This document shows, one piece after another, positions 1 through 6,259 of a stretch of 8,621 nucleotides of DNA. Positions within the stretch are counted from its first letter, which is position 1. Each line of letters begins with the position of its first letter. The DNA is from Synergistaceae bacterium (GTDB lineage: Bacteria > Synergistota > Synergistia > Synergistales > Synergistaceae): assembly GCA_031274465.1 (NCBI GenBank), contig JAISQC010000056.1:1-8621 (forward strand), read 5' to 3'. A model generated the notes under the pieces. That model saw nothing but the letters and a program-made list of their open reading frames with translations, was not told the origin of the DNA and did no database searches. The position numbers and the translations under genes were made by a program.

Positions 1-2
1 GC

Positions 3-356
3 TTACAGACTTCTCGCCGCGATGACGTCGATGCCGGTGCCCAGTATGTCTTGCGCTATCACGTCGCCCATTTTTATCGGGGATTTCACCGTGAGCTTGT
101 AAAGCAGGTCGAGGCAGTCGCGCAGACGCTCTTTGGGCACTGGGCCGGTGCATGTCACGGGCAGCAGGGCGATGCGCGCCCCCTCTATCCTCACGGTCGT
201 AGTTATCATGCGTTTGGGCGCGCGGTATTCGTTTTCGGCGTAAACGCTCCCTCTGGGGCATCTGTTGCCAGATACCGCGACGTCTCCGGCGCCGTCCGCG
301 CTCAGGACGAGGTCGCAGCTCTGCGGGCATATAACGCAGATAAGTTTTTTTTCCAT
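3..356 (-). CDS. DUF1667 family four-cysteine protein
   Basis: A complete 117-residue protein, last gene of the four-gene operon, starting 4 nt after the stop of the oxidoreductase upstream. The N-terminus carries C7-x2-C10-P-x2-C14 and later G-N-R-C33-P-R-G. These four cysteines are the hallmark of DUF1667, so a metal or Fe-S centre is plausible. No signal peptide or membrane segment is visible. The family has no firmly established biochemistry, but it is repeatedly found beside glycerol kinase and paired flavoproteins. Here it occupies the place that the Fe-S subunit GlpC has in the E. coli anaerobic glycerol-3-phosphate dehydrogenase. I infer that it is a small electron-transfer or assembly subunit of the two flavoproteins upstream. 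The start is ATG, preceded by GGAGGG about 8 nt upstream, inside the end of the previous gene. Family assignment is confident; the role is inferred. Confidence 0.88.
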   Translation of the reverse strand: MEKKLICVICPQSCDLVLSADGAGDVAVSGNRCPRGSVYAENEYRAPKRMITTTVRIEGARIALLPVTCTGPVPKERLRDCLDLLYKLTVKSPIKMGDVIAQDILGTGIDVIAARSL

Positions 357-360
357 GCCT

Positions 361-1638
361 TTAGCCCTCCACGACGCGGACCGTCACCCTGTCCGCCTCA
401 CCAACGCAGCTCGGCAGGGAGACGGTCGCCATTTCCGGCGGGGTCATGATCGGGCAATTGCGTGCCGCGATGATTTCGTCGGGTTTGCCGCCAAACGAGG
501 CCGAGACCTCGAGCCGCGCCCCCCTTATCGTTCGTTTCACGCGGAGGTACAGCTCGGACGCCGGGTCTTTTCTTCTTATCCTGCCGGGCACGACGAACGA
601 TACGCCGTCGCCCGCGATTGGCGGGATGCAGTCCAAAACCCCCTTGTCTCCGCTCAGATATCCGCACGCGCCCTCAGCTGCCCTCTCCCCTGTGTCCGAG
701 ACGTAGTCCACGAGGTCGAAGACGGCTGACACGTTGCCAGCCGCGAAGACGCCCGGGATCGACGTCATCATCATGTTGTCGAGCTCAGGCCCTCCCGTTA
801 TCGGATTCATCTCGACTCCGGCGTTCCTCGACAGCTCGTTTTCCGGTATGAGGCCGACGGATAGCACCAGCAGGTCGCACGCCACGTACTTCTCGCTCCC
901 GGGAATCGCGCGCCTCGCGCCGCCCGATTCCTCCACGCGCGCCACGGTCACGCCCTCGACCCGCCTGTTGCCGTGCACCTGCCTCACCGTGGTGGAGAGG
1001 TGCAGCGGTATCCCGTAGTCGTCGAGGCACTGCGCGATGTTGCGCCTCAAGCCGCCCGGAGAGGGCATTATCTCGTACACTCCGGCCACTTCCATGCCTT
1101 CGAGCGTCATGCGGCGCGCCATTATCAGCCCTATGTCGCCGGAGCCTAAGATGACTGCCCTGCGGCCCGGGAGGTAGCCCTCGATGTTGATGTATTTCTG
1201 GACGGCGCCGGCTGTGAGGACCCCAGCCGGGCGCGTGCCCATTATCCTGACCTGCGGGCGGGTGCGCTCGCGGCAGCCCATCGCCAGGATGACTGCGCCG
1301 GACGTCATGAGCGCGGCGCCCGTCTTTTCGCCGGTCAGGTGCAGCTCGAACCCGCGAGCCCCCCTTTGCAGCTTCAGCACGGTCGTCCCGGTCATAACGT
1401 TTATCGGGCTGTCATACACCCTGTCGGCGAATACCTGCGCGTATTCCGCGCCCGACATCTGACGTCCGAAGCGAATCAGGCCGAACCCGTCGTGAACGCA
1501 CTGGTTCAATATGCCGCCGAGGTCGGGGTCGCGCTCGACGAGCGCGACCGTTGCACCCAAATCGCTCGCTTTCAGCGCGGCCGCCATCCCTGCCGGCCCT
1601 CCGCCGATGACGGCTACGTCGGCTGCGATCTCACGCAT
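361..1638 (-). CDS. FAD/NAD(P)-dependent pyridine-nucleotide oxidoreductase, glycerol operon type
   Basis: A 425-residue flavoprotein. The first dinucleotide fold binds FAD (GGGPAG at residues 12-17, acidic E35 ending the second strand). A second fold reads ILGSGDIG at 163-170 and should bind NAD(P)H. GVFAAGN near 296-302 followed by hydrophobic residues is the usual second FAD contact. The tail from about 345 resembles a small C-terminal extension. There is no redox CxxC of the thioredoxin reductase kind; C47 and C122 are single. It probably exchanges electrons between the GlpA-like dehydrogenase and NAD(P), roughly the position of GlpB. From memory, a related flavoprotein pair near glycerol kinase in Thermotoga maritima was described as an NADH oxidase. 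I chose ATG at 1638 over the TTG at 1653 because that TTG lies inside the GGAGG ribosome binding site. The gene overlaps the upstream gene by 8 nt, suggesting translational coupling. Confidence 0.92.
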   Translation of the reverse strand: MREIAADVAVIGGGPAGMAAALKASDLGATVALVERDPDLGGILNQCVHDGFGLIRFGRQMSGAEYAQVFADRVYDSPINVMTGTTVLKLQRGARGFELHLTGEKTGAALMTSGAVILAMGCRERTRPQVRIMGTRPAGVLTAGAVQKYINIEGYLPGRRAVILGSGDIGLIMARRMTLEGMEVAGVYEIMPSPGGLRRNIAQCLDDYGIPLHLSTTVRQVHGNRRVEGVTVARVEESGGARRAIPGSEKYVACDLLVLSVGLIPENELSRNAGVEMNPITGGPELDNMMMTSIPGVFAAGNVSAVFDLVDYVSDTGERAAEGACGYLSGDKGVLDCIPPIAGDGVSFVVPGRIRRKDPASELYLRVKRTIRGARLEVSASFGGKPDEIIAARNCPIMTPPEMATVSLPSCVGEADRVTVRVVEG

Positions 1639-3247
1639 CGCACGCGCCTCCAATCGGCCTCGTTCTGGAGACCAGGAGGTTCGACCCCTCTCCCTTGACG
1701 GTGATCTCGGTTGGGTCGCACCCTAATTCGCGGGCGAGTATTCCAAGGACGCGAGAGCCGCAGAACCCGCCCTGGCACCTGCCCATCCCGGCCCTGGTCC
1801 TTCTTTTCACCGCGTCTAGGCTGGTTGCCGGAACGACCCCGCGTATCGCTTCCGCTATCTCGCGCTCCGTCACCGTCTCGCACCTGCATACGACGTTCTC
1901 GGCCCCAATTTCGCCGAAATCGGTGTCCCTGAAGGCCGGGCGGACGGCGCGGATCGGGTCGAAATTTTTGTTTCTGCCGTAACCCCTCCGCTCCACGACG
2001 AGGCCGCACGCCATGCCCGCAATGGCCGGCAACGATGCGACGCCCGGCGACTGTATGCCGGCGACGTGAGTGAAGTTGTCGAGCCTGCGCGAGTTGCATA
2101 TCACGAAATCCTCGTTGAACGTAGACGCCCTGTTGCCGGCGAAGTACGTGATCATGTCGCTCGAATCCATGTCCTTCAGGAGCTTCACTCCCTTGTCCAC
2201 GACGAAGCCCAGCCCCTCCTCGTCCACGGACAGGTCCTCTTTGTCCGGCGTTTCCTCGGCCGACGGCCCCCAGAGCATCGTTCCCTGCGGCGTCATCATT
2301 GGGCCTCCGCCCTTAGTGTAATTTTTGGGCGCGAGGCCGAGATACGTTCTGAGGACCGAGCGTTTCAGCCTGTCGAATATCACGAGGACGCCGCGTCTGG
2401 GGTGGATCGAGTAGAAGCGGTCTTTCGCGTACTCCGCTATGTCGTCCGCGTAAAGCCCCGCAGCGTTTACTACGTGGGCGCACCTCACGCAGCCCTGCGT
2501 CGTGATGACGCGCTCGATGCTCTCCCCATCGGAAGACAGGTCGAAGCCGACCACCTCGCAGCCCAGCCTGAGCCTGGCGCAGTTGCGGATGGCGTTCTCC
2601 ATTAGCGCGAGCGCCACTTCATGCGGCTCGACGTAGCCGGCGGACGGGGTCCACAGAGCGAAAGCGACGTCGGGCGATATCGCCGGCTCTATCTCCCTTG
2701 CCCTGTCGCCGTCGAGCATCTCTATACCGGGGACGCCGTTTTTCGACCCGTTTTCGAAATTCTCCCCGATGATCTTTTCGTCCTCCGCGTCAAAGCCGCA
2801 GACGAACGAGCCAGTCCTGTTGAAGGCGAAGCCGAGCTCGCGCGACCATCGGTCGTACAGGGCGTTTCCCTCGACGTTGAGCCGAGCCTTCAGCGACCCG
2901 TGCTTCGAATCGTAGCCGGAGTGGATCATGCCGTTGTTCGCTTTCGTGGTCCCCTCCGAAATGTCGCTGTTTTTCTCAAGCAGCAGCACGCCGCAATCGT
3001 AAGCGCAGAGTTCCCTCGCTATGCCGCAGCCGGATATGCCCCCTCCGATCACGACCACGTCCGCTTCGTCTACGTCGCCCATCGCCCGAAATCGGCCGAT
3101 ATCGCGCACGCGCGCGTCGGCGCGGTCGATGACGACGTTTTCGACGCCCGGCGTTTTGCATAGTTTGTGCCCAAGGTCCACGACCGATTTCCAGTCGCTC
3201 ACGTCTCCGCTGATATGAGCGATGCCGTCTATAGTCTCGACGTTCAT
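1631..3247 (-). CDS. GlpA/LhgO-type FAD-dependent dehydrogenase with N-terminal BON-like and C-terminal BFD-like [2Fe-2S] domains
   Basis: A 538-residue protein, second in the operon. Residues about 3-46 look like a BON domain (an IDGIAHISGDV segment, then a GVENVVID segment). A DAO-type FAD fold follows: VVVIGGGISG at 64-73, with E91 as the ribose-binding acid and an NNGMIHSGYD loop at 104-113. GSLKARL at 117-123 recalls L-2-hydroxyglutarate oxidase LhgO. A GNRAS segment near 371-375 and GIQSPGVASLPAIAG at 397-411 are typical of bacterial GlpA-like enzymes. The end holds C454-x-C456 and C491-x4-C496, the pattern of a BFD-like [2Fe-2S] domain. It most likely oxidises the phosphorylated product of the neighbouring kinase, giving dihydroxyacetone phosphate if the substrate is glycerol. 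No membrane anchor is seen. The ATG at 3247 has only a weak purine-rich site (GAAGAAAA), so translation may depend on coupling to the kinase gene 24 nt upstream. The family is sure; the exact substrate is not. Confidence 0.9.
   Translation of the reverse strand: MNVETIDGIAHISGDVSDWKSVVDLGHKLCKTPGVENVVIDRADARVRDIGRFRAMGDVDEADVVVIGGGISGCGIARELCAYDCGVLLLEKNSDISEGTTKANNGMIHSGYDSKHGSLKARLNVEGNALYDRWSRELGFAFNRTGSFVCGFDAEDEKIIGENFENGSKNGVPGIEMLDGDRAREIEPAISPDVAFALWTPSAGYVEPHEVALALMENAIRNCARLRLGCEVVGFDLSSDGESIERVITTQGCVRCAHVVNAAGLYADDIAEYAKDRFYSIHPRRGVLVIFDRLKRSVLRTYLGLAPKNYTKGGGPMMTPQGTMLWGPSAEETPDKEDLSVDEEGLGFVVDKGVKLLKDMDSSDMITYFAGNRASTFNEDFVICNSRRLDNFTHVAGIQSPGVASLPAIAGMACGLVVERRGYGRNKNFDPIRAVRPAFRDTDFGEIGAENVVCRCETVTEREIAEAIRGVVPATSLDAVKRRTRAGMGRCQGGFCGSRVLGILARELGCDPTEITVKGEGSNLLVSRTRPIGGACDA
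1647..1651 (-). promoter_or_regulatory. Ribosome binding site that fixes the oxidoreductase start
   Basis: On the minus strand this reads GGAGG, 8 nt before the ATG at 1638 and inside the end of the upstream coding region. The alternative in-frame TTG at 1653-1651 overlaps this motif, which argues against its use. Confidence 0.8.
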
Positions 3248-3271
3248 TGCGTTTTCTTCATGCGCGCTGTT

Positions 3272-4762
3272 TTATTTTTTTACCCACGCCTTGCTGCGCT
3301 CGACGGCATCGAGCCACTGTGCGTAGTCTTCGCTTCTTTTTTCCTCCGGGATGTCCGGCTTGAAGTGCCCGTCGTAATCGATCGATACGTCGAAGTCCTT
3401 CTCCTCCCAGAACCCCGTGTAAAGCCCCGCCATCTGAGCGGCGCCGAGGCTGGTCGCTTCGACGGACGCCGGCCTGCGGATCTCGGCCCCTATGATGTCG
3501 GCCAGAAGCTGGGCCAGAAGGTCGTTCTTCGACGCCCCTCCGTCTATGCTGATGGCCTTGATCCTGTGGCCGGTAGTGTCCGCGATGGCCTCCGTGATGT
3601 CCCTCACCGAATAGGCGATGGATTCGAGCGTCGCGCGGCAGATGTGCTCCTTGACAGTCCCCCTGCTGATGCCGACGATTATCCCTCTGGCGAATTGATC
3701 CCAGTAAGGCGCGCCAAGCCCGGCCAGTGCCGGGACGAAATACAGGCCGTTCGTGTCCTTGACGCTGCGCGCCAACGCCTCGATCTCGCCGGAGCTCTTG
3801 ATGATGCCCAGCCCGTCGCGCAGCCACTGAACGGCGGACCCCGTCACGGCAGCGTAGCCTTCCATGGCGTAGCACGTCTTGCCCTTTATCTTCCAGGCTA
3901 TCACGGTGTTGATGCCCCCGGGCGCGACAAAGCACTTCTCACCGATGTTGACGTCGAGGAACGATCCGGTGCCGTTCGTCAGCTTGGCAGTGCCGACCGT
4001 TTTGCACCCCTGCGCGAAGAGCGCCGCGTGCTGGTCCGCTATGCTCCCGGTGATGGGTATCGGAGAGCCGAATATCTCGGGGGCGGTCTCTCCGTAGTAG
4101 CCGGAATCCTCGGTCACGGTGGGGAATATCGACAGAGGGAGGCCCAGGTAGTCGAGGAACTCCTTGTACCATTCGCCGGTGTGAAGGTCGAGGCTTCCAG
4201 TGACCGACGCGTTCGAGTAGCTTATCTTATGGGACTTGCCGCCGGTGAGCTTCCAGATGAGCCACGAGTCTATCGTCCCGAAGATGACGTCCCCGCTATG
4301 GAACTGTTCGCGCGCCCCTTTCACGTTGTTCATCATCCATTCGAGCATGAGCGAGGAGTAGACGTTGTTTATCACCCACCCGGTCTTCTCCTTGCACTTG
4401 GCGCCCCATTCGCTCGCGTTCAGCTCCGCGCACCTCCGGGCCGCCCTGTTGTCCTGCCACACTATCGCGTTGTGGATCGGCTTGTCGGTCTTTTTGTCCC
4501 AAGCAACCGCCGTTGCCCTCTGGTTGGTTATCCCGATGCACTCGATGTCATTGGCGGACGCTTGCGCTTTTTCCATGACGCGCTTGCACATCTGGATCGT
4601 CTTGTCGTAAATTTCCTGGGCGTCGTGCTCCACCTTGTCCTCGGCCGGAGTGTACTGCGCGAACTCCACGTAGCTTTCGGCGGCGACCTTGAAAGCCTTG
4701 TCGAAGAGCAGCGCCCTCGTGCCGGTCGTTCCCTCGTCGATGACCATAACATACTTCTTCAT
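3272..4762 (-). CDS. glpK: FGGY-family kinase, glycerol kinase type
   Basis: 496 residues, the usual GlpK length, and recognisably collinear with E. coli GlpK to the end. The N-terminal ATP-binding loop is IDEGTTGTRALLFD (8-21). ITNQRAT is at 78-84, IVWQDNR at 100-106, ADQHAALFAQ at 242-251 with the putative catalytic base D243, GTGSF at 264-268, GLGAPYWD at 348-355 and DGGASKN at 407-413. The expected reaction is ATP-dependent phosphorylation of glycerol in the cytoplasm. Two residues that contact glycerol in E. coli appear replaced: the Glu after Arg in NQRET is A83, and the Tyr of PYFSG aligns with V134. The HFYG-type loop that carries the PTS-phosphorylated histidine in Gram-positive enzymes is absent (EIFGSPIP instead), so HPr control is unlikely. 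First gene of the operon. ATG at 4762 was chosen over 4816 because AAGGGAGG lies 7 nt upstream. Confidence 0.93.
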   Translation of the reverse strand: MKKYVMVIDEGTTGTRALLFDKAFKVAAESYVEFAQYTPAEDKVEHDAQEIYDKTIQMCKRVMEKAQASANDIECIGITNQRATAVAWDKKTDKPIHNAIVWQDNRAARRCAELNASEWGAKCKEKTGWVINNVYSSLMLEWMMNNVKGAREQFHSGDVIFGTIDSWLIWKLTGGKSHKISYSNASVTGSLDLHTGEWYKEFLDYLGLPLSIFPTVTEDSGYYGETAPEIFGSPIPITGSIADQHAALFAQGCKTVGTAKLTNGTGSFLDVNIGEKCFVAPGGINTVIAWKIKGKTCYAMEGYAAVTGSAVQWLRDGLGIIKSSGEIEALARSVKDTNGLYFVPALAGLGAPYWDQFARGIIVGISRGTVKEHICRATLESIAYSVRDITEAIADTTGHRIKAISIDGGASKNDLLAQLLADIIGAEIRRPASVEATSLGAAQMAGLYTGFWEEKDFDVSIDYDGHFKPDIPEEKRSEDYAQWLDAVERSKAWVKK

Positions 4763-4769
4763 GACCAAA

Positions 4770-4790
4770 CCTCCCTTGAATATAATATTC
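4770..4790 (-). promoter_or_regulatory. Ribosome binding site of the kinase gene with an adjoining palindrome
   Basis: The minus strand reads AAGGGAGG at 4777-4770, 7 nt before the kinase ATG. Directly next to it at 4778-4790 is a perfect AT-rich palindrome, GAATAT-T-ATATTC. It could form a weak hairpin beside the ribosome binding site or serve as a protein site. Just upstream the heptamer ACAAGAA occurs twice, 10 bp apart. Any function of the palindrome is conjecture. Confidence 0.65.
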
Positions 4791-4857
4791 TTGTGGGTTC
4801 TTGTAGAATAATGCATGTTTTATGATAAATTTTTGCCGTTTTTTGTGGTATGTTTGG

Positions 4858-4886
4858 AGTATATAATCTTTGGATGAGTGTGTCAA
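4858..4886 (-). promoter_or_regulatory. Sigma70-type promoter of the kinase operon
   Basis: On the minus strand TTGACA (4886-4881) and TATACT (4863-4858) are separated by exactly 17 bp. The -35 is perfect and the -10 matches five of six. Transcription would start near 4851, leaving a leader of about 88 nt before the kinase ATG. It is the only strong promoter I see for the four genes, which fits a single transcript. Confidence 0.8.
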
Positions 4887-4895
4887 TAGAGCATC

Positions 4896-4906
4896 TGAAA
4901 ATTTCA
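4896..4906. promoter_or_regulatory. Palindrome TGAAAATTTCA upstream of the operon promoter
   Basis: A perfect 11-bp dyad (TGAAA-A-TTTCA) centred about 50 bp upstream of the predicted transcription start and 9 bp from the -35 box. The position suits an activator or an upstream operator, but AT-rich palindromes of this size also arise by chance. Confidence 0.35.
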
Positions 4907-4920
4907 AGCGGGACCTGAGG

Positions 4921-4942
4921 CACTGTAAAACCACTGTAAAAC
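4921..4942. repeat. Perfect 11-bp tandem repeat upstream of the kinase operon promoter
   Basis: CACTGTAAAAC is present twice in immediate succession (4921-4931 and 4932-4942). On the transcribed strand the unit is GTTTTACAGTG, roughly 70 to 91 bp upstream of the predicted start. A period of 11 bp puts both copies on nearly the same DNA face, as expected for an activator site. A replication-slippage duplication is the simple alternative. Confidence 0.55.
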
Positions 4943-5015
4943 CAAGCAGAAGATTTCCGGCTGTTTCCGCAGCTGGCAGGGAGTTCTTGATTATTGCAAA
5001 ATTCGCTCATTTTTA

Positions 5016-5200
5016 GGGAAACGCTGAATAAATAACCTTTTGGCTGCAATGGGCATCTACGCCCCCCCCCTCTGCGCGTTTGCCATAAAAATGGTCCTCG
5101 ACGTAGCTCTGCTACGACTGCGGCCATTTTCACGACAACCGCTTTGACGGGGAACGGATCTGCTCCATTTCGCCGAAAAGAACATTTATTCAGCATTCCC
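5016..5200. mobile_element. MITE-like 185-bp palindromic element with TTA flanks
   Basis: The ends are GGGAAACGCTGAATAAAT on the left and, read inward from the right, GGGAATGCTGAATAAAT: an inverted repeat differing by one substitution and one indel. The similarity continues with mismatches through the whole element to a central hairpin, CGTAGC (5102-5107), loop TCT, GCTACG (5111-5116), with AAAATGG and CCATTTT outside it. The geometric centre of the element (about 5108) coincides with the hairpin loop, so the unit is one long palindrome. Flanking it are TTA at 5013-5015 and TTA at 5201-5203, a possible 3-bp target duplication. There is no transposase or open frame inside, so it would move in trans. 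The left arm holds a run of nine C at 5062-5070. It sits about 130 bp upstream of the kinase operon's -35 box. Transcripts from either strand would fold strongly. Confidence 0.75.
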
Positions 5201-5322
5201 TTAGATTCAGCTAAAAAATGCGGCGATAATCTTATGGATTCGCTTCAACGCTTATTACGCTCTCTTGTCCCCGCTGGACAGTAACACTGCTGGCCGCTTT
5301 TTATCTCTAAATATGCTTAAAA

Positions 5323-5341
5323 GTTATTGAGTTCTAATAAC
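5323..5341. promoter_or_regulatory. Candidate operator of the toxin-antitoxin pair
   Basis: GTTATT and AATAAC form a 6-bp inverted repeat with a 7-bp spacer, overlapping the predicted -35 box of the toxin gene. Antitoxins with an HTH domain usually repress their own promoter by binding such dyads, so this is the natural candidate site. No binding evidence can be read from the sequence. Confidence 0.45.
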
Positions 5342-5355
5342 GCATGAGTTATAAT
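5327..5355 (+). promoter_or_regulatory. Sigma70-type promoter of the toxin-antitoxin pair
   Basis: TTGAGT (5327-5332) and a perfect TATAAT (5350-5355) are 17 bp apart, giving a start near 5362. The ribosome binding site AAGGGGG (5364-5370) follows almost at once, so the leader is very short, about 18 nt. Confidence 0.75.
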
Positions 5356-5379
5356 TGAGCCACAAGGGGGCATACTGCG

Positions 5380-5745
5380 GTGTACGGGATTAAGATATAC
5401 GCGGACGCACGGGGTAACCAGCCCATAAAAGAATATCTCGTGGAGTTAGCCGCCAAGACCGACAAAGATAGCCGCGTCAAGATAGGCAAGATTGACTACT
5501 ACTTCCAAGCCCTGCGGGAGTATGGCACGAGAGCCGGAGAGCCGTTTGTAAAGCACATTGACGGCGATATATGGGAATTGCGCCCGCTCCGGGATAGGTT
5601 TTTCTTCTTTGCATGGCAAAGCGATAAATTCGTCCTGCTTCACCACTACATCAAGAAAACGCAAAAGGCTCCCGCGAAAGAGATTGCACAGGCTAAACGG
5701 AACCTGAAAGACTTCATGGAAAGGAGCAAAAACGATGGGGAATAA
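5380..5745 (+). CDS. RelE/HigB-like toxin, phage-derived Gp49-like family
   Basis: A 121-residue basic protein and first gene of a toxin-antitoxin pair. Its layout is that of the Gp49-like/HigB branch of the RelE superfamily: an N-terminal strand (MYGIKIYAD), a helical stretch at about 15-48, the strand core IWELRPLRDRFFFFAW at 64-79, then FVLLHHYIKKTQKAP at 84-98 and a C-terminal helix rich in Lys and Arg. R68, R71, R73 and K92-K96 are candidates for RNA contact. Relatives cut mRNA on the ribosome; that this copy is active is inferred from its intact length and motifs. The start is GTG at 5380, 9 nt after AAGGGGG; no ATG lies near. Its last 11 nt overlap the antitoxin gene, which indicates coupled expression. 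Toxin-first order is typical of HigBA-type systems. Confidence 0.9.
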   Translation: MYGIKIYADARGNQPIKEYLVELAAKTDKDSRVKIGKIDYYFQALREYGTRAGEPFVKHIDGDIWELRPLRDRFFFFAWQSDKFVLLHHYIKKTQKAPAKEIAQAKRNLKDFMERSKNDGE

Positions 5746-6049
5746 GGCCATATCGCCCGTAGGCGACGACTGGGACACCCTCAGGGAAACATTGCTCACG
5801 CCGGAGGAACGGGCCGAAACGGATATTAAAATCGCCCTGCTGGGGGAGATAATCAACGCCCGGCAGTCCAGCGGCTTGACACAAAAGGAACTCGAAGCGG
5901 CCAGCGGCGTAAAACAGCCCGTTATTGCCCGACTGGAGCGGGGAAGCACAGACCCGCAGTTATCCACGCTCATAAAGGTTTTGGCCCCTTTGGGAAAGAC
6001 CCTCGCTATTGTCCCGCTCGACCGGGAAATACACCGGCCTACCCCGTAA
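5735..6049 (+). CDS. XRE-family HTH antitoxin, HigA-like
   Basis: A 104-residue protein with one helix-turn-helix: LTQKELEAASGVKQPVIARLERG at 48-70 matches the XRE/Cro pattern, with QPVIARLE as recognition helix. The N-terminal 35 residues (with TPEERAE) probably form the part that binds the toxin, and the C-terminal LGKTLAIVPL strand is common in antitoxins paired with Gp49-like toxins. It should neutralise the toxin encoded just upstream and repress the shared promoter, probably at the dyad at 5323-5341. The ATG at 5735 lies inside the toxin gene, 8 nt after AAGGAG at 5721-5726. Both genes are intact, so the module looks functional. Confidence 0.92.
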   Translation: MGNKAISPVGDDWDTLRETLLTPEERAETDIKIALLGEIINARQSSGLTQKELEAASGVKQPVIARLERGSTDPQLSTLIKVLAPLGKTLAIVPLDREIHRPTP

Positions 6050-6257
6050 CCGCTGATTCGCTGGAGCGCGTGACATGAAAACGGATTCCCTCGACCTGTT
6101 TTATTAGCCGGGCGACCACAAGCCCCCCACAGGCCCACAGAAAGCCCCGCAGGGCGCGTTATATGCTTTCGTATGTCACTGCCGAATGCTAAACGCTCTC
6201 TACGGGGCTAAATGAGTTTTAACCCTAAAGTTTTGGATAGTCACGGAAAACAACATG
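6050..6257. other. Non-coding stretch after the toxin-antitoxin pair
   Basis: I find no gene here. An 11-codon frame including stop (ATG at 6074) has no convincing ribosome binding site. The most visible structure is AGCCCCG (6143-6149) against CGGGGCT (6203-6209), a 7-bp inverted repeat 53 nt apart. The text could be the decayed edge of the accessory insert that brought the toxin-antitoxin pair, but I see no recognisable attachment site or integrase piece. The stretch 6296-6401 beyond the terminator is also empty. Confidence 0.5.
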
Positions 6258-6259
6258 AA

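Noticed and set aside
3244..3261. Mini-frame MKKTQ between the kinase and dehydrogenase genes, its TGA overlapping the next ATG
   Set aside because: Five codons without a ribosome binding site; it is most simply the weak purine-rich leader of the dehydrogenase gene.
4763..4816. N-terminal extension of the kinase starting at ATG 4816
   Set aside because: The added residues match nothing in GlpK, the start has no ribosome binding site, and a strong one precedes the ATG at 4762.
3167..4825. A 552-codon open frame on the plus strand opposite the kinase gene
   Set aside because: It is the antisense shadow of a clear GlpK-type gene. Its protein has no recognisable motif, and long antisense frames are expected with this codon bias.
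4957..4976. Weak hairpin CCGGCTG / CAGCTGG upstream of the operon
   Set aside because: One mismatch in seven, no T-run, and no clear relation to a promoter; within chance expectation.
5446..6138. A 230-codon minus-strand frame across the toxin-antitoxin genes
   Set aside because: It lies opposite two well-supported overlapping genes and shows no motif or convincing ribosome binding site.
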